From contig NZ_JAODIM010000043.1 of NCBI RefSeq assembly GCF_025527015.1, forward strand, positions 186,001 through 250,000: 64,000 bases of DNA, written 5' to 3'. The DNA is from Winslowiella arboricola. GTDB lineage: Bacteria; Pseudomonadota; Gammaproteobacteria; Enterobacterales; Enterobacteriaceae. The notes under the pieces were generated by a model. The model was given only the letters and a program-made list of their open reading frames with translations. It searched no databases and was not told the origin of the DNA. The translations under genes were made by a program, and so were the position numbers. The stretch's first letter is position 1. Each line of letters starts with the position of its first letter. Of the stretch, positions 26,996 through 38,246 are shown in pieces.

Positions 26996-27987
26996 TACTG
27001 TCCCTCCATATTAAGTGGGAAGTGACAGGCATAAAGATGCGAACGATTACCGGTCAGCCGTGGCGTATCAATGCAGGTCTTCTGTGCATAGGGGCAACGC
27101 GGGCCAAGGCGGCAGCCAATCGGCAGATGTTCCAGCGACGGAATCGCCCCCGGCAGTGTATTCAGGCGGCTTTTATGCGGCAGGGCGCGGCCAAAATCGG
27201 GCATCGCGCGGATCAGCGCCTGGGTATAAGGGTGGTGCGGCGCGGAGATCAGATCTTCACTCTGCGCGGTTTCTACCGTCTGGCCACAGTACATCACGTT
27301 AATCCGGTCCGCCCAGTGGCTCATCATCTGCAGGTCGTGGCTGATCAGCAAAATGGTGGTGTTATTGTTCTGATTCAGGCGCGACAGCAGACGGAAAATT
27401 TGCGCCTGGGTGGTCGGTTCCATGGCATTGGTCGGCTCATCGGCAATCAGCAGACGCGGCTGGTTGGCCAGCGCAATCGCAATCATCGCTTTCTGGCATT
27501 CGCCGTCGGTCAGCTCATAAGGGAAGCTGCGCATAATATCGCGATGATCTTTAATGCCGACGCGGTGCAGCAGTTCAATCGCGCGGCGGTGACGCCAGTG
27601 GAAGCGCTGATACCAGCGGCCCTTGTAAGTCCAGCCGGGGATCGCCTGCATAATCTGGCGGCCAATACTTTCCGAAGGATCAAGGCAGGATTGCGGCTCC
27701 TGAAAAATCATCGAAACGTTGTGACCAATAATCCGGCGACGCTCGCGCGGCGTAAGATGCAGCAGATCGATATCATCGAAGCGCATTCGGTCAGCGGTAA
27801 CGCGCCAGTTATCTTTGGTTACGCCGCAAATCGCTTTGGCGATCAGGCTCTTACCGGAGCCTGATTCGCCCACCAGACCGCGCACTTCGCCTTCGCTAAG
27901 GGTGATACTGACACGATCGACCGCTTTTACCGGGCCGTCGGCGGTCATAAATTCAATCGTCAGGTTGCGAATATCGAGTAACGGCAT
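26995..27987 (-). CDS. sapD: peptide ABC transporter ATP-binding protein SapD
   Basis: The 330-residue ATPase has Walker [15 protein letters not shown], a SapD-type signature [12 protein letters not shown] and Walker [14 protein letters not shown], plus a C-terminal OppD-like cysteine region ([14 protein letters not shown]). SapD has also been tied to Trk potassium uptake in E. coli. Its start overlaps the stop of sapC by one base, so sapCDF is tightly coupled. Confidence 0.97.
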   Translation of the reverse strand: MPLLDIRNLTIEFMTADGPVKAVDRVSITLSEGEVRGLVGESGSGKSLIAKAICGVTKDNWRVTADRMRFDDIDLLHLTPRERRRIIGHNVSMIFQEPQSCLDPSESIGRQIMQAIPGWTYKGRWYQRFHWRHRRAIELLHRVGIKDHRDIMRSFPYELTDGECQKAMIAIALANQPRLLIADEPTNAMEPTTQAQIFRLLSRLNQNNNTTILLISHDLQMMSHWADRINVMYCGQTVETAQSEDLISAPHHPYTQALIRAMPDFGRALPHKSRLNTLPGAIPSLEHLPIGCRLGPRCPYAQKTCIDTPRLTGNRSHLYACHFPLNMEGQ

Positions 27988-28877
27988 TATTCCACTCCCG
28001 CTTCAATGGCACGGCGGACGCCGTCGCCCAGCAGGTTAACGATCAATACGCTGATCATAATCGCCGCACCGGGCAGCATCACTGTCCAGGGGGCAACATA
28101 AATCAGCTCCAGCGCATCGCCCAGCATTGCGCCCCATTCCGGCGAGGGCAGCTGCGCACCGAGATCAAGAAAGCCCAGCGCCGCCACATCAAGGATCGCC
28201 ATCGACAATGCGCGGGTAAACTCTGTCACCAGGATCGATAAAATATTCGGCAGAATGGTATGCCAGAGAATATTAAAACTACTGGCGCCATCAAGCCGGG
28301 CGGCGATCACATAATCTTTCTCCAGCTCATCATGCACCGCGCTGTAAATGGCGCGCACCAGCCGCGGCAAGACCGCCAGCCATACAGCCAGCAGGGCATG
28401 TTCAAGGCGAGGGCCGAGAAATGCCACCACTACAATTGCCAGTAGCAGTGACGGGATCGATAGCAGCGTGTCGAGCACGTGATTCATTACCGCCGAGCGC
28501 AGACCATGAGTTAGTCCCGCCAGCACGCCCAGCACCATGGCGCAGAGGGCGGCAAACAGCGTCACCAGAATAGCGGAGCCGACAGTAGGCGCCGCGCCGC
28601 GCAGTAAACGGCTTAACACATCACGGCCTAAATCATCGGTGCCGAGAAAGAACGAAACGTCGCCATAGCGTGACCACGATGGCGGCAGTAACTGATAGCC
28701 GAGAAACTGTTGATCGAGGCCGTAAGGTGCCAGCAGACCGCCGAAGATGCACAGCAGCAGAAGGGCGATAAAACCGTAAAAGCCGATCATCGCGGTGGTA
28801 TCGCGATAAAACAGACGCCAGGTGTGGCGAAACGGGCTGGGCAGCCTTTTTTCGGCGTAGATGTTATCTGCGGGCAT
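27987..28877 (-). CDS. sapC: peptide ABC transporter permease SapC
   Basis: The 296-residue permease is the same length as E. coli SapC and nearly colinear ([30 protein letters not shown]..., [54 protein letters not shown]). The gene is intact from start to stop. Upstream it is not preceded by sapB, as it is elsewhere: the arn operon and 995 bases of non-coding DNA intervene. The ribosome site is weak, consistent with a gene that once relied on translational coupling to sapB. It now faces its own promoter at 28925-28953. Confidence 0.97.
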   Translation of the reverse strand: MPADNIYAEKRLPSPFRHTWRLFYRDTTAMIGFYGFIALLLLCIFGGLLAPYGLDQQFLGYQLLPPSWSRYGDVSFFLGTDDLGRDVLSRLLRGAAPTVGSAILVTLFAALCAMVLGVLAGLTHGLRSAVMNHVLDTLLSIPSLLLAIVVVAFLGPRLEHALLAVWLAVLPRLVRAIYSAVHDELEKDYVIAARLDGASSFNILWHTILPNILSILVTEFTRALSMAILDVAALGFLDLGAQLPSPEWGAMLGDALELIYVAPWTVMLPGAAIMISVLIVNLLGDGVRRAIEAGVE

Positions 28878-28924
28878 AGGTTATCACTTGATACCCAGTC
28901 TGGACGGTTGATTTTAATGTAAAT

Positions 28925-28953
28925 ATTTTATTCATATCAATGCCTTACGTCAA
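28925..28953 (-). promoter_or_regulatory. sigma-70 promoter for the separated sapCDF genes
   Basis: On the minus strand, TTGACG (28948-28953), a 17-base spacer and TAAAAT (28925-28930) lie about 50 bases upstream of the sapC ATG. The fit to consensus is 5/6 at each hexamer with ideal spacing. Confidence 0.65.
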
Positions 28954-29654
28954 TGCTGCTCTTTGTCATACTTAATGCTGGTCTGGTGTAAGTCGCTTGT
29001 CAAAATGAGATCGGTTCTGATTTCCACGGACTAAACATCGGAATTTCGATTACTGACGACAACAGGTTTTTTTCCGTTACCGTTGGAATGATAAGCCCGT
29101 ATAACTCAGCATAGGCGATTATCCTTCTATATCACGGTGACAAGCAAGGAAACGCCGGCAGCAATTTCACGCATGGTTTACAGAAGGTTACGGCCACGCA
29201 GGCAGGGTGGTGCGCAGAGCTCAGCCGCATGCCGCTGTAAGCACTACGGCATACTCGCTGGCCGGTTGGCTAAAAAATAGTTAATAATAATTTTCCAGCT
29301 TAAAGATCCTTATTATATCAGCTTGAATTAAAGATAAGTTTAATTCGATCGTAGAACACTGGCGATTACGCGCAGAGTGCCATTATTTACAGGTGTCGCG
29401 TAGTCAGCTAAATCTATTCTCGTCCCGTTAAACAGGTTATTTTGTTATTTTTTATTGTTGCGATTAAACTGGTTTATGGGATTATTTAATGGCATCGTAG
29501 AATCCGTTAAAAGAAGTGAGAAGTTAAAATTATTAGACGATTAAGATAACGCGCGCTTTGCATTATATCGTTATTTATTTTGTAACATCATGAATCCAAT
29601 CTGTTTTTTATTTTTAATGATTGTGCGGTTAGTCTATGTCTTTCAATTTCTTTG
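28954..29654. other. AT-rich non-coding region between sapC and arnB
   Basis: About 700 bases contain no frame of 60 codons or more and have no recognisable gene remnant on either strand. The stretch becomes markedly AT-rich from about 29,270 on. One near-match to a PmrA box (CTTAA-N5-CTTAT, 29299-29313) lies inside. The composition would suit H-NS binding. Confidence 0.6.
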
Positions 29655-29671
29655 CTTAATTTTTATTTAAG
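29655..29671 (+). promoter_or_regulatory. PmrA box upstream of arnB
   Basis: CTTAAT-N5-TTTAAG fits the PmrA consensus YTTAAK-N5-YTTAAK at every fixed position. A TATCAT -10 candidate lies at 29682-29687. This predicts induction of the arn operon by PmrAB, with a leader of about 180 bases before arnB. Confidence 0.75.
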
Positions 29672-29872
29672 ATTGGCATGATATCATTTATTGTAAGCAC
29701 AAATAAAAATTGCTTATGCATTGCCATGCATTAACTAATTATCAAGCTAAGTTTTAACATAAACGAAAAACCTTATTGTTGAATTAATTATATTTAAAAT
29801 CATTATCAGGATGGGCTGTAAAGTGTGTATTTGCTAACGTCAGACAGTCCGATATATTAAGGAATCTACTAC

Positions 29873-31009
29873 ATGGCTTTCCTTCCCTTTTCCCGGCCTT
29901 CGTTTGGTGAGATGGAGCTGGCAGCAGTAAAAGAGGTGTTTGAGTCCGGCTGGATTACCACCGGTCCGAAGTGTGTCGAACTTGAACATGCATTTTGCCA
30001 GCTTACCGGCAATCAGCATGCTATTGCGGTAAGTTCGGCCACCGCCGGTATGCATGTCACCCTTATGGCCCTCGATCTGCAACCCGGCGAGGAAGTGATT
30101 ACCCCATCACTGACATGGGTTTCTACAATTAATATTATCACCCTGCTTGGCGCTAAGCCGGTCATGATCGATGTTGACCGCGACACACTGATGGTGACGC
30201 CAGAGGCAATTGAAGCCGCCATTACTCCCCGCACCCGGGCGATTATCCCGGTGCATTATGCCGGGGCGCCAGCTGACCTGGATGGTATAAGGTCAGTAGG
30301 CGAGCGTCATACAATTCCTGTTATCGAAGACGCCGCTCATGCGGCTGGCACGTATTATAAAGGCCGTCATACAGGCGATCGGGGTACGGCGATCTTCTCC
30401 TTTCATGCGATTAAAAATATGTCATGCGCGGAAGGAGGCCTGGTTGTCACTGATGATGCCAGTCTGGCTGAGCGCATTCGCATGCTGAAGTTTCACGGCC
30501 TTGGCGTGGATGCCTTTGATCGGCAGGCCATGGGCCGCCAGCCGCAGGCTGAAGTGATCACCCCAGGCTTTAAATACAATCTGCCGGATATCAGCGCGGC
30601 GATTGCGCTGGTGCAGCTCGCAAGACTGCCGCAGATTAATGCCCGCAGAACGGCCATTGCACAACGCTATCTTCAGGGTTTGCTGGACACCCCTTTTGCA
30701 CCACTCAGTGCGCCTGGCTGGCAACATCAGCATGCCTGGCATCTGTTTATCATTCGTGTTGATCAAGCTACTTGCGGCATCTCGCGCGATGCGCTGATGC
30801 AGACGCTTAAACAGCAAGATATCGGCACCGGCCTGCATTTCCGCGCAGCACATACCCATCAATATTACCGGCAACACTATCCCGGCCTGTCGCTGCCCGC
30901 TACTGAATGGAACAGCGAACGTATCTGTTCGATTCCGCTCTTTCCTGACATGACAGACAGTGACGTTGAGCGTGTTATTGCCGCACTGCGTAAAATTGCT
31001 GGAGTTTAA
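29873..31009 (+). CDS. arnB: UDP-4-amino-4-deoxy-L-arabinose aminotransferase
   Basis: The 378-residue PLP enzyme converts UDP-4-keto-pentose to UDP-L-Ara4N using glutamate. The PLP lysine is in [14 protein letters not shown], and the fold landmarks [44 protein letters not shown] and [12 protein letters not shown] are present. AAGGA precedes the ATG at good spacing. It is the first gene of a complete arnBCADTEF operon in which each gene abuts or overlaps the next. The stop is followed immediately by the arnC ATG. Confidence 0.98.
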   Translation: MAFLPFSRPSFGEMELAAVKEVFESGWITTGPKCVELEHAFCQLTGNQHAIAVSSATAGMHVTLMALDLQPGEEVITPSLTWVSTINIITLLGAKPVMIDVDRDTLMVTPEAIEAAITPRTRAIIPVHYAGAPADLDGIRSVGERHTIPVIEDAAHAAGTYYKGRHTGDRGTAIFSFHAIKNMSCAEGGLVVTDDASLAERIRMLKFHGLGVDAFDRQAMGRQPQAEVITPGFKYNLPDISAAIALVQLARLPQINARRTAIAQRYLQGLLDTPFAPLSAPGWQHQHAWHLFIIRVDQATCGISRDALMQTLKQQDIGTGLHFRAAHTHQYYRQHYPGLSLPATEWNSERICSIPLFPDMTDSDVERVIAALRKIAGV

Positions 31010-31993
31010 ATGACTGAATATAAAGATATTTGTATGGTTTCGGTGGTTATCCCGGTCTACAACGAACAGGAGAGCCTGCCAGAACTGATTCGACGCACCA
31101 ACAGCGTCTGCAGCACGCTTAATCTGCAATATGAGATTCTGCTGGTCGATGACGGGAGCAAGGATGATTCTGCCGATATGATCTCGGCAGCGGCTGAAGT
31201 GCCAGGAAGCCATATTGTGGCGGTGCTGCTGAACCGCAATTATGGTCAGCACTCGGCGATTATGGCGGGATTCAGTCATGTCAGTGGCGATCTGATTATC
31301 ACCCTTGATGCTGATTTGCAGAATCCGCCAGAAGAGATCCCGCGGCTGTTGGCGGCTGCCCGGCAAGGCTACGACGTGGTGGGCACTGTGCGCCAGAACC
31401 GTCAGGACAGCTGGTTCCGCCGCCGCGCCTCACGCACCATTAACCGCCTGATTCAGCGCGTAACCGGGAAAGCGATGGGGGATTATGGCTGTATGCTGCG
31501 CGCTTACCGCCGCCACATTATTGACGCCATGCTGAACTGCCATGAACGCAGCACTTTTATACCCATCCTGGCGAATACCTTTGCGCGCCGCGCGACAGAA
31601 CTGCCGGTAATGCATGCGGAACGTGAATTCGGCAATTCAAAATACAGCTTTATGCGACTGATCAACCTGATGTACGACCTTGTGACCTGCCTGACCACCA
31701 CGCCGCTGCGCATGCTCAGCGTGATCGGCAGCCTGATTGCGCTGGCCGGATTTGCCTTCTCGGTGGCATTGGTGCTGCTGCGTCTGTTTTTTGGCGCGGC
31801 CTGGGCCGGTGATGGGGTGTTTGTGCTGTTTGCGGTGCTGTTTATTTTCGTCGGCGCGCAGTTTATTGGCATGGGGCTGCTGGGGGAATACATCGGCCGC
31901 ATCTACACCGATGTACGTGCACGACCACGCTATTTTATTCAACGTGTTATTCATCCTCAAAAAGACTCTTCAGTAAAGGAAACCGCGCAATGA
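31010..31993 (+). CDS. arnC: undecaprenyl-phosphate 4-deoxy-4-formamido-L-arabinose transferase
   Basis: The 327-residue family 2 glycosyltransferase transfers L-Ara4-formyl-N to undecaprenyl phosphate on the cytoplasmic face. It has an N-terminal GT-A domain ([41 protein letters not shown]) and two C-terminal membrane helices between about residues 235 and 295. The start codon directly follows the arnB stop. Confidence 0.97.
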   Translation: MTEYKDICMVSVVIPVYNEQESLPELIRRTNSVCSTLNLQYEILLVDDGSKDDSADMISAAAEVPGSHIVAVLLNRNYGQHSAIMAGFSHVSGDLIITLDADLQNPPEEIPRLLAAARQGYDVVGTVRQNRQDSWFRRRASRTINRLIQRVTGKAMGDYGCMLRAYRRHIIDAMLNCHERSTFIPILANTFARRATELPVMHAEREFGNSKYSFMRLINLMYDLVTCLTTTPLRMLSVIGSLIALAGFAFSVALVLLRLFFGAAWAGDGVFVLFAVLFIFVGAQFIGMGLLGEYIGRIYTDVRARPRYFIQRVIHPQKDSSVKETAQ

Positions 31994-33972
31994 AAACCAT
32001 CGTTTTCGCTTACCACGATATGGGATGTGTGGGCATCCAGGCACTGCTGCAGGCGGGCTTTTCCATCAGCGCCATTTTTACCCATGCCGATTCGGCAGCA
32101 GAAAATCACTTTTTCGGCTCGGTGGCGCGTATTGCGGCAGAGCAGGGCATCGCGGTGTATGCCCCTGACGATGTTAATCACCCGCTGTGGGTCGATCGCA
32201 TCAGGGCCATGGATGCGGACATCCTGTTTTCGTTTTATTACCGTAATCTGCTGAGCGACAGCATTCTGAACAGCGCAAAACTGGGCGCGTTTAACCTGCA
32301 CGGCTCCCTTTTGCCAAAATACCGTGGGAGGGCGCCGCTGAACTGGGCGCTGGTGAACGGTGAGCGTGAGACCGGCATGACGCTGCACCGCATGACTCAA
32401 TGCGCGGATGCCGGCGATATTTTAGCGCAGCAGTCGGTGAAAATAGCCGATGAAGATAATGCGATGACGCTTCATCAGAAACTACTGGATTGCGCTGCTG
32501 AGCTGCTGCGCGCCAGCCTGCCAGCGATAAAGCAGGGACGCGTGGATGGCGTGGCTCAGAATGAAGCGGAAGCGACAGTGGTGCGCCGCCGCACGCCGGA
32601 AGACGGACGCATCAACTGGGCGTTGTCTGCGTGGGAAATTCACAATCTGGTGCGTGCTGTTACCGATCCCTGGCCTGGCGCATTTGCTTATGCCGGCGCC
32701 GCAAAATTTATTATCTGGAAAAGCCGGGTGTTAGCTGACCTGGCGCAGGCTAAACCCGGCACCGTGCTGTCTGCCGATCCTTTTGTGATTGCCTGTGAAG
32801 AGGGCGCGCTGGAAGTGCTGACCGGCCAGGCAGATAACGGCGTGTATATGAATGGCAGCCAGCTGGCGCAAAGTCTCGGTATGGTCACTGGCGCACTGCT
32901 CTATTCTCAGCCGGTGACGGCGCTGAAACGCCGCACGCGCGTGCTAATCCTTGGCGTAAACGGTTTTATCGGCAATCACCTGACCGAACGCTTGCTTCAG
33001 GATGATAACTTTGAGGTTTTTGGCCTGGATATCAGCTCTGATGCCATCAGCCGTTTTGTCGGGCACCCGCGCTTTCAGTTTGTTGAGGGCGATATCAGTA
33101 TTCACTCCGAGTGGATCGAATATCACATCAAGAAATGTGATGTGATTCTGCCGCTGGTGGCGATCGCCACGCCGATTGAATACACCCGTAATCCGCTGCG
33201 GGTGTTTGAGCTGGATTTTGAAGAAAATCTGGAAATCGTTCGCGACTGCGTGAAATACGGTAAACGCATCATCTTCCCGTCAACGTCGGAAGTGTATGGC
33301 ATGTGTACTGACGCCAGCTTTGACGAAGACTGCTCGAATCTGGTGGTCGGACCGATCAATAAACAGCGCTGGATCTACTCGGTGTCCAAGCAGCTTCTCG
33401 ACCGGGTTATCTGGGCATACGGCGAGAAAGAAGGGCTGCGTTTTACCCTGTTTCGTCCTTTCAACTGGATGGGGCCGCGTCTTGATAATCTTAATGCCGC
33501 TCGCATTGGCAGTTCGCGCGCTATCACCCAGCTTATTCTCAATCTGGTGGAAGGATCGCCGATCAAACTGATTGATGGCGGCAGGCAAAAACGCTGCTTT
33601 ACCGATATCAGCGATGGTGTCGAGGCGCTGTTTCGCATCATTGAAAATAAACAGCAAAACTGTGACGGGCAGATCATCAATATCGGCAACCCGGAAAATG
33701 AAGCCAGTATTAAAGAACTGGCGGAGCGGCTGCTTGCCAGCTTTGAGCGCCATCCACTGCGGAAAAACTTCCCTCCTTTTGCCGGTTTCCGTGAGGTGGA
33801 AAGCAGCAGTTACTACGGTAAAGGCTATCAGGATGTCGAATACCGTAAACCCTCTATCCGCAATGCCCGCCGCCTGCTGGAATGGACCCCGTCGGTGGAG
33901 ATGGACACCACCATTGAAAACACCCTTGATTTCTTCCTGCGCACCGTTGAGCTTCAGGACGAGGCTTTATGA
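31990..33972 (+). CDS. arnA: bifunctional UDP-L-Ara4N formyltransferase/UDP-glucuronate decarboxylase
   Basis: The 660-residue product matches the E. coli length. The N-terminal formyltransferase domain (about 1-300) has the catalytic triad Asn102, His104 ([15 protein letters not shown]) and Asp140 (CADAGDI). The C-terminal short-chain dehydrogenase-like decarboxylase (about 315-660) has the NAD site [10 protein letters not shown], the catalytic PSTSEVYGM and the YSVSK tyrosine-lysine pair. It provides both the first committed step from UDP-glucuronate and the N-formylation step. Its start overlaps arnC by four bases. Confidence 0.98.
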   Translation: MKTIVFAYHDMGCVGIQALLQAGFSISAIFTHADSAAENHFFGSVARIAAEQGIAVYAPDDVNHPLWVDRIRAMDADILFSFYYRNLLSDSILNSAKLGAFNLHGSLLPKYRGRAPLNWALVNGERETGMTLHRMTQCADAGDILAQQSVKIADEDNAMTLHQKLLDCAAELLRASLPAIKQGRVDGVAQNEAEATVVRRRTPEDGRINWALSAWEIHNLVRAVTDPWPGAFAYAGAAKFIIWKSRVLADLAQAKPGTVLSADPFVIACEEGALEVLTGQADNGVYMNGSQLAQSLGMVTGALLYSQPVTALKRRTRVLILGVNGFIGNHLTERLLQDDNFEVFGLDISSDAISRFVGHPRFQFVEGDISIHSEWIEYHIKKCDVILPLVAIATPIEYTRNPLRVFELDFEENLEIVRDCVKYGKRIIFPSTSEVYGMCTDASFDEDCSNLVVGPINKQRWIYSVSKQLLDRVIWAYGEKEGLRFTLFRPFNWMGPRLDNLNAARIGSSRAITQLILNLVEGSPIKLIDGGRQKRCFTDISDGVEALFRIIENKQQNCDGQIINIGNPENEASIKELAERLLASFERHPLRKNFPPFAGFREVESSSYYGKGYQDVEYRKPSIRNARRLLEWTPSVEMDTTIENTLDFFLRTVELQDEAL

Positions 33973-34871
33973 AGAAAATCGGGCTGCGGGTCGATGTCGA
34001 TACCTGGCGCGGTACGCAGCAGGGGGTTCCCGCGCTGCTGGATCTGTTCAACAGACATAATATCCAGGCGACATTTTTCTTTAGCGTCGGGCCGGACAAT
34101 ATGGGGCGCCATTTATGGCGCCTGATAAAACCGCGATTTTTATGGAAAATGCTGCGCTCGCGCGCAGCCTCGCTGTATGGCTGGGATATTCTGCTGGCCG
34201 GAACTGCCTGGCCGGGTAAAGCGATCGGCGAAGGGCTGGCCGAAATAATCCGCGCCACCGCCGAACGTCATGAAGTAGGGCTGCATGCCTGGGATCACTA
34301 TGCCTGGCAAACCTGGGCCGGGGTCTGGCCCAAAGAAAAACTGAGTGAGCAAATCGGTCGTGGTTTAGCTGCACTGGAAAAGATTACTGAAAGGCCGGTC
34401 ATCTGCTCTGCGGTAGCAGGCTGGCGCGCTGACGGCAGGGTGATCGAGGCTAAACAGGCTTTTGGTTTCCGCTATAACAGCGACTGCCGGGGAGTATCGC
34501 CATTTCGGCCACTGCTGAATAATGGTCAGCCCGGCACCGTTCAGGTTCCGGTCACTCTGCCGAGCTGGGACGAGGTGGTGGGGCAGACGGTAAAAGCCAG
34601 TGATTACAATGATTTTATCCTGACGCGCATGCAGCAAGATGCGGGCACGCCGGTGTATACCATTCATGCGGAAGTGGAAGGCATCAGCCAGCTCAGTGCC
34701 TTCGAAGATTTACTTCAGCGCTGTAAACAACAGGGGCTGCAGTTTTGTCCGCTGGGGAATCTGCTGCCGGAGGATATGAATCAGCTCCCCAAAGGCAAAG
34801 TGGTACGCGGGCATATTGCGGGCCGTGAAGGATGGCTGGGTTGTGAAATACTTAACGGGGAAACGGAATGA
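33969..34871 (+). CDS. arnD: 4-deoxy-4-formamido-L-arabinose-phosphoundecaprenol deformylase
   Basis: The 300-residue NodB-type polysaccharide deacetylase homologue removes the formyl group from the lipid-linked sugar, which makes the pathway irreversible. Metal-site motifs include the N-terminal [13 protein letters not shown] (Asp pair) and [12 protein letters not shown] (His residues). [11 protein letters not shown] and [10 protein letters not shown] complete the family pattern. Overlaps of four bases on both sides show coupling within the arn operon. Confidence 0.97.
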   Translation: MKKIGLRVDVDTWRGTQQGVPALLDLFNRHNIQATFFFSVGPDNMGRHLWRLIKPRFLWKMLRSRAASLYGWDILLAGTAWPGKAIGEGLAEIIRATAERHEVGLHAWDHYAWQTWAGVWPKEKLSEQIGRGLAALEKITERPVICSAVAGWRADGRVIEAKQAFGFRYNSDCRGVSPFRPLLNNGQPGTVQVPVTLPSWDEVVGQTVKASDYNDFILTRMQQDAGTPVYTIHAEVEGISQLSAFEDLLQRCKQQGLQFCPLGNLLPEDMNQLPKGKVVRGHIAGREGWLGCEILNGETE

Positions 34872-36520
34872 CCACCACTAACAAAGTATTTTTCTTGCTT
34901 GCGTTATTGATTCTCTATTACCTGGTTCCTCTGGAGTTCCGTCACCTGTGGCAACCTGATGAAATGCGCTATGCGGAAGTAAGCCGCGAGATGTTACAAA
35001 ACGGCAACTGGATAACGCCGCATTTCTTTGATCTGCGTTATTTCGAGAAGCCGGTTGCCGGTTACTGGTTTAACAGCATCGGGCAGTGGTTATTTGGACA
35101 CAATAATTTTGCGGTGCGTATTGGTTCGGTGTTTTCAACCCTGATGAGCGCGCTGCTGGTCTGTTGGCTGGGGCGTAATATCTGTGCAGATCGGCCGGTT
35201 GCGTTGACCGCCACTATCATATTTCTGACGTCGCTGCTGGTTTACTGCGTAGGCACTTATTCGGTGCTGGATCCGATGCTGTCATTATGGCTGGTCGCCG
35301 CAATGTGCAGTTACTGGTACGCGGCTCAGGCGGTAACCGGCAAGCAGCGGGTGCTGGGTTATTTGCTGCTGGGGTTAACCTGCGGCATGGGTTTTATGAC
35401 CAAGGGGTTTCTGGCGCTGGCAGTGCCGGTACTGGCGATTGCGCCCTGGGCTATCTGGCATCATCGTTTGCGCGAACTGGTGATCTATGGCCCGCTGGCG
35501 ATAGTAAGCGCTGCACTGGTCAGTGCGCCATGGGTGCTGGCGATTCATCAGCAACAGCCGGATTTCTGGCACTACTTTTTCTGGGTTGAGCATATTCAGC
35601 GCTTCGCTGAGTCGGATGCTCAGCATAAAGCGCCATTCTGGTACTACCTTCCGGTGCTGCTGGCAGGAACTCTTCCCTGGCTGGCACTGCTTCCGGGCGC
35701 GTTGCGTCGGGGCTGGCAGGCGCGGTCCGACACCCCCGGCGGCTTGTATCTGCTCTGCTGGGTGGTAATGCCGTTACTGTTCTTTAGCGTAGCCAAAGGC
35801 AAACTTCCCACCTATATCCTGCCCTGTTTTGCACCACTGGCGATTCTGATGGCCTGGCAGGGACATCGGCTGGCCAGGCAGGCCAGCAATATTCTCAGGA
35901 TCAATGCGTGGATAAATATCCTGGCCGGTGGCCTGTGCGTGATTATAGTACTGGTGGTGCTGGCGCCGTGGGGAGTCCGTCCCCTCTATCAGCGGCATGA
36001 AATGTTGCCGCTGGCGTTAGCGGCGGTTTCATTCGCTGGCTGGGCTTTAGCCGGGATAGTCAGCCTGAAGTCGCCGGGTTCACGTTGGCAAATGGCGGCG
36101 CTTTGTCCGCTGGCTCTTGCACTGTGTGTAGGCTCTGCCATTCCGCAAAGCGTGCAGAACACTAAACAGCCGCAGGTTTTTATTGGCAATATCAGCAATA
36201 ATCTGGCGGAAAGCCGCTACATTCTGGCTGATAACCCCGGCATTGCCTCAGCCATTGCCTGGACACTGCAGCGTAGCGACATGCTGTTCTACGACAATAA
36301 AGGGGAACTGAAGTACGGACTGAGTTATCCGGATGCACAGTCACGTTATATCAGCAGAGAGGCGTTCCCCCGCTGGCTGGCGACACATCGGCAACAGGGA
36401 ATGGTTTCACTGGTACTGCTGCTGGACAGGGGAGAGCCAATGCCAACCTCTTTGCCGCCTGCCGATCTGGTCACTCGCGCGGATCGGATGCTGCTGCTGC
36501 AATACCGTGCCGCACCATGA
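34868..36520 (+). CDS. arnT: undecaprenyl-phosphate-alpha-L-Ara4N transferase (lipid A L-Ara4N transferase)
   Basis: The 550-residue GT-C integral membrane enzyme is the same length as E. coli ArnT and has about a dozen membrane helices. The catalytic first periplasmic loop [17 protein letters not shown] follows the first helix. The second loop has [22 protein letters not shown], and [10 protein letters not shown] is further on. It moves L-Ara4N from undecaprenyl phosphate to lipid A phosphates, lowering the negative surface charge and giving polymyxin resistance. Confidence 0.97.
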   Translation: MTTTNKVFFLLALLILYYLVPLEFRHLWQPDEMRYAEVSREMLQNGNWITPHFFDLRYFEKPVAGYWFNSIGQWLFGHNNFAVRIGSVFSTLMSALLVCWLGRNICADRPVALTATIIFLTSLLVYCVGTYSVLDPMLSLWLVAAMCSYWYAAQAVTGKQRVLGYLLLGLTCGMGFMTKGFLALAVPVLAIAPWAIWHHRLRELVIYGPLAIVSAALVSAPWVLAIHQQQPDFWHYFFWVEHIQRFAESDAQHKAPFWYYLPVLLAGTLPWLALLPGALRRGWQARSDTPGGLYLLCWVVMPLLFFSVAKGKLPTYILPCFAPLAILMAWQGHRLARQASNILRINAWINILAGGLCVIIVLVVLAPWGVRPLYQRHEMLPLALAAVSFAGWALAGIVSLKSPGSRWQMAALCPLALALCVGSAIPQSVQNTKQPQVFIGNISNNLAESRYILADNPGIASAIAWTLQRSDMLFYDNKGELKYGLSYPDAQSRYISREAFPRWLATHRQQGMVSLVLLLDRGEPMPTSLPPADLVTRADRMLLLQYRAAP

Positions 36521-36846
36521 AAATTAGCCTGTTGCTGGTGCTGCTGACCAGCCTGCTGACCTGTGCTGGTCAGCTATGCCAGAAACAGGCAGCGCATCAG
36601 CTGAAGCGCAGTGCTCTGATTGGCTGGATGCTGGCTGGCATTGGCTTTCTCGGCTGCGGCATGGCGACGTGGTTACTGGTGTTGCAACGCCTGCCGGTCA
36701 GCATGGCGTATCCGATGCTGAGCATCAATTTTATCTTTGTGGCGGTTGCGGCCAGAGTGCTGTGGGATGAAAAAATGTCTCACCTGCAGTGGCTGGGGAC
36801 GCTATTAATTGTGACGGGTGTGGCAGTGATCGGGAGCAGCCTGTGA
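36517..36846 (+). CDS. arnE: Ara4N-phosphoundecaprenol flippase subunit ArnE
   Basis: The 109-residue SMR/EamA-like half-transporter has four predicted helices. It has an N-terminal LLLVLLTSLLTCAGQLCQKQA and the conserved LPVSMAYPMLSINFIFVAVAA. With ArnF it moves the lipid-linked sugar across the inner membrane. It overlaps arnT by four bases and arnF by four bases. Confidence 0.95.
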   Translation: MKISLLLVLLTSLLTCAGQLCQKQAAHQLKRSALIGWMLAGIGFLGCGMATWLLVLQRLPVSMAYPMLSINFIFVAVAARVLWDEKMSHLQWLGTLLIVTGVAVIGSSL

Positions 36847-37235
36847 AGGGCTATTTTCTGGCGCTGTGCAGTGTCTTGCTGGTTACCGCAGCACAGCTGA
36901 TGCTGCGCCGGGCAATGACTGATCTTCCGTCGCTCGATGCTATCACTGCATGGCGGAGCGTATCACCGCAGCCGGTACTGCTATTGCTGGGGGGATTAAC
37001 CAGCTACGCACTTTCTGTGCTGTGCTGGCTGTTCGCATTACGTCGGCTGCCGCTCAGCCACGCCTATCCGTTACTCAGCCTGAGTTACATTCTGGTCTGG
37101 TTACTGGCGATTCTGTTGCCTGCTTTCGCTGAGCCCTTTCACTTCAGGGCACTGGTGGGCGTCGGGTTAATTATGCTGGGCTTATTATGCATATGTGTTC
37201 AGAGCAGTGAAAAAAAAGATGGCGGGCATCTGTAG
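36843..37235 (+). CDS. arnF: Ara4N-phosphoundecaprenol flippase subunit ArnF
   Basis: The 130-residue four-helix partner of ArnE has LPLSHAYPLLSLSYILVWLLA, the paralogous counterpart of the ArnE motif. The GTG at 36843 overlaps the arnE stop and gives the family length; a longer frame starting at 36789 runs through arnE in another frame and is rejected. It is the last arn gene and converges on sapB, with 45 bases between stops. Confidence 0.94.
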   Translation: MKGYFLALCSVLLVTAAQLMLRRAMTDLPSLDAITAWRSVSPQPVLLLLGGLTSYALSVLCWLFALRRLPLSHAYPLLSLSYILVWLLAILLPAFAEPFHFRALVGVGLIMLGLLCICVQSSEKKDGGHL

Positions 37236-37255
37236 GGGCGGCGTTCTCGCCGCCC
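37236..37255. repeat. REP-like GC hairpin at the arnF/sapB junction
   Basis: A perfect eight-base-pair stem (GGGCGGCG/CGCCGCCC) with loop TTCT lies one base after the arnF stop. No U-tract follows on either strand immediately. Very similar hairpins occur at 57591-57637, so this is a dispersed repeat that may double as a transcription stop for the two convergent operons. Confidence 0.7.
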
Positions 37256-37280
37256 GAAAAAGGCCCCGGATTAATGCGAT

Positions 37281-38246
37281 CTATCGCAGGGCATACCACT
37301 CTTTATGCTTTAGCGGATTGGTGATGGCGCCCAGAATATCGGACAGCACGTTTACCGTGATCACCAGCGCGCCCACCACCATGACGCCAGCGGAAATAGC
37401 CGCATAATCCTGCTGGCGGATGGCGTTGATTAACCAGCGGCCAAGGCCCGGCCAGCTGAATACCATTTCAGTAATCATTGCCAGCGTCATCATGGTGGCG
37501 AACTGCAAACCGAGGCGCGGGATCACCGGTGGCAGGGCGTTATGCAGCACATGGCGGCGAATAACCGTAAAGCGCGATAAACCACGGGTGGCGGCGGCCT
37601 TAATATAATTTTTATCGATTACGTCGCTGGTGCTGATGCGCAACAGACGAATGACTTCGGTGGTTGGCGCCACCGCCAGTGCGGTGACCGGCAGGATCAT
37701 ATGGGTGATTGCGCTCACCAGCATTTCATGACGCCACGGCGAGTCGCTAAGCCAGGCATCGATTAGCGCGAAACCGGTGACGTTTTTCACTTCATACAGC
37801 AGATCAAAACGGCCGGAAACCGGCAGCCAGCCGAGATTAAGCGAGAAAAACAGCGTCAGCAGCAGCGCCAGCCAGAATACCGGCATTGAGAAGCCCAGCA
37901 GCGCCAGCGCGCTAATCAGTTTGTCCTGCCACTTGTTGCGCATTACACCGGCAATAATGCCGAGCGGAATACCCACCATCAGCGCCAGGCTAAACGCCAT
38001 CAAACAGAGTTCCATGGTGGCGGGAAACACTTCACGCAGTTGCAGGTTAATCGACTGGCCGTTGATACTGGATACGCCAAAATCGAGATGCAGAATGCCT
38101 TTAAACCAGAATAGCCACGCATCGAGCAGCGATGCGCCTTGTAACGGCGCATTGGGCGTATAGTAACTGAGGCTGAAGCCCACCAATGTCAGCATAAACA
38201 GCGTAGTAATCAGCAGCACCAGGCGGCGCAGCGTATAGATAATCAT
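37281..38246 (-). CDS. sapB: peptide ABC transporter permease SapB
   Basis: The 321-residue permease is identical in length to E. coli SapB and complete to its usual C-terminus ([12 protein letters not shown]). Features are [48 protein letters not shown] and the coupling motif [24 protein letters not shown]. It overlaps sapA by four bases. Its normal downstream partner sapC is 8.4 kb away beyond the arn operon, although the coding sequence shows no damage. Confidence 0.97.
   Translation of the reverse strand: MIIYTLRRLVLLITTLFMLTLVGFSLSYYTPNAPLQGASLLDAWLFWFKGILHLDFGVSSINGQSINLQLREVFPATMELCLMAFSLALMVGIPLGIIAGVMRNKWQDKLISALALLGFSMPVFWLALLLTLFFSLNLGWLPVSGRFDLLYEVKNVTGFALIDAWLSDSPWRHEMLVSAITHMILPVTALAVAPTTEVIRLLRISTSDVIDKNYIKAAATRGLSRFTVIRRHVLHNALPPVIPRLGLQFATMMTLAMITEMVFSWPGLGRWLINAIRQQDYAAISAGVMVVGALVITVNVLSDILGAITNPLKHKEWYALR

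Noticed and set aside
30422-31366. Minus-strand frame of 314 codons across arnB and arnC
   Set aside because: Antisense shadow spanning two clear genes.
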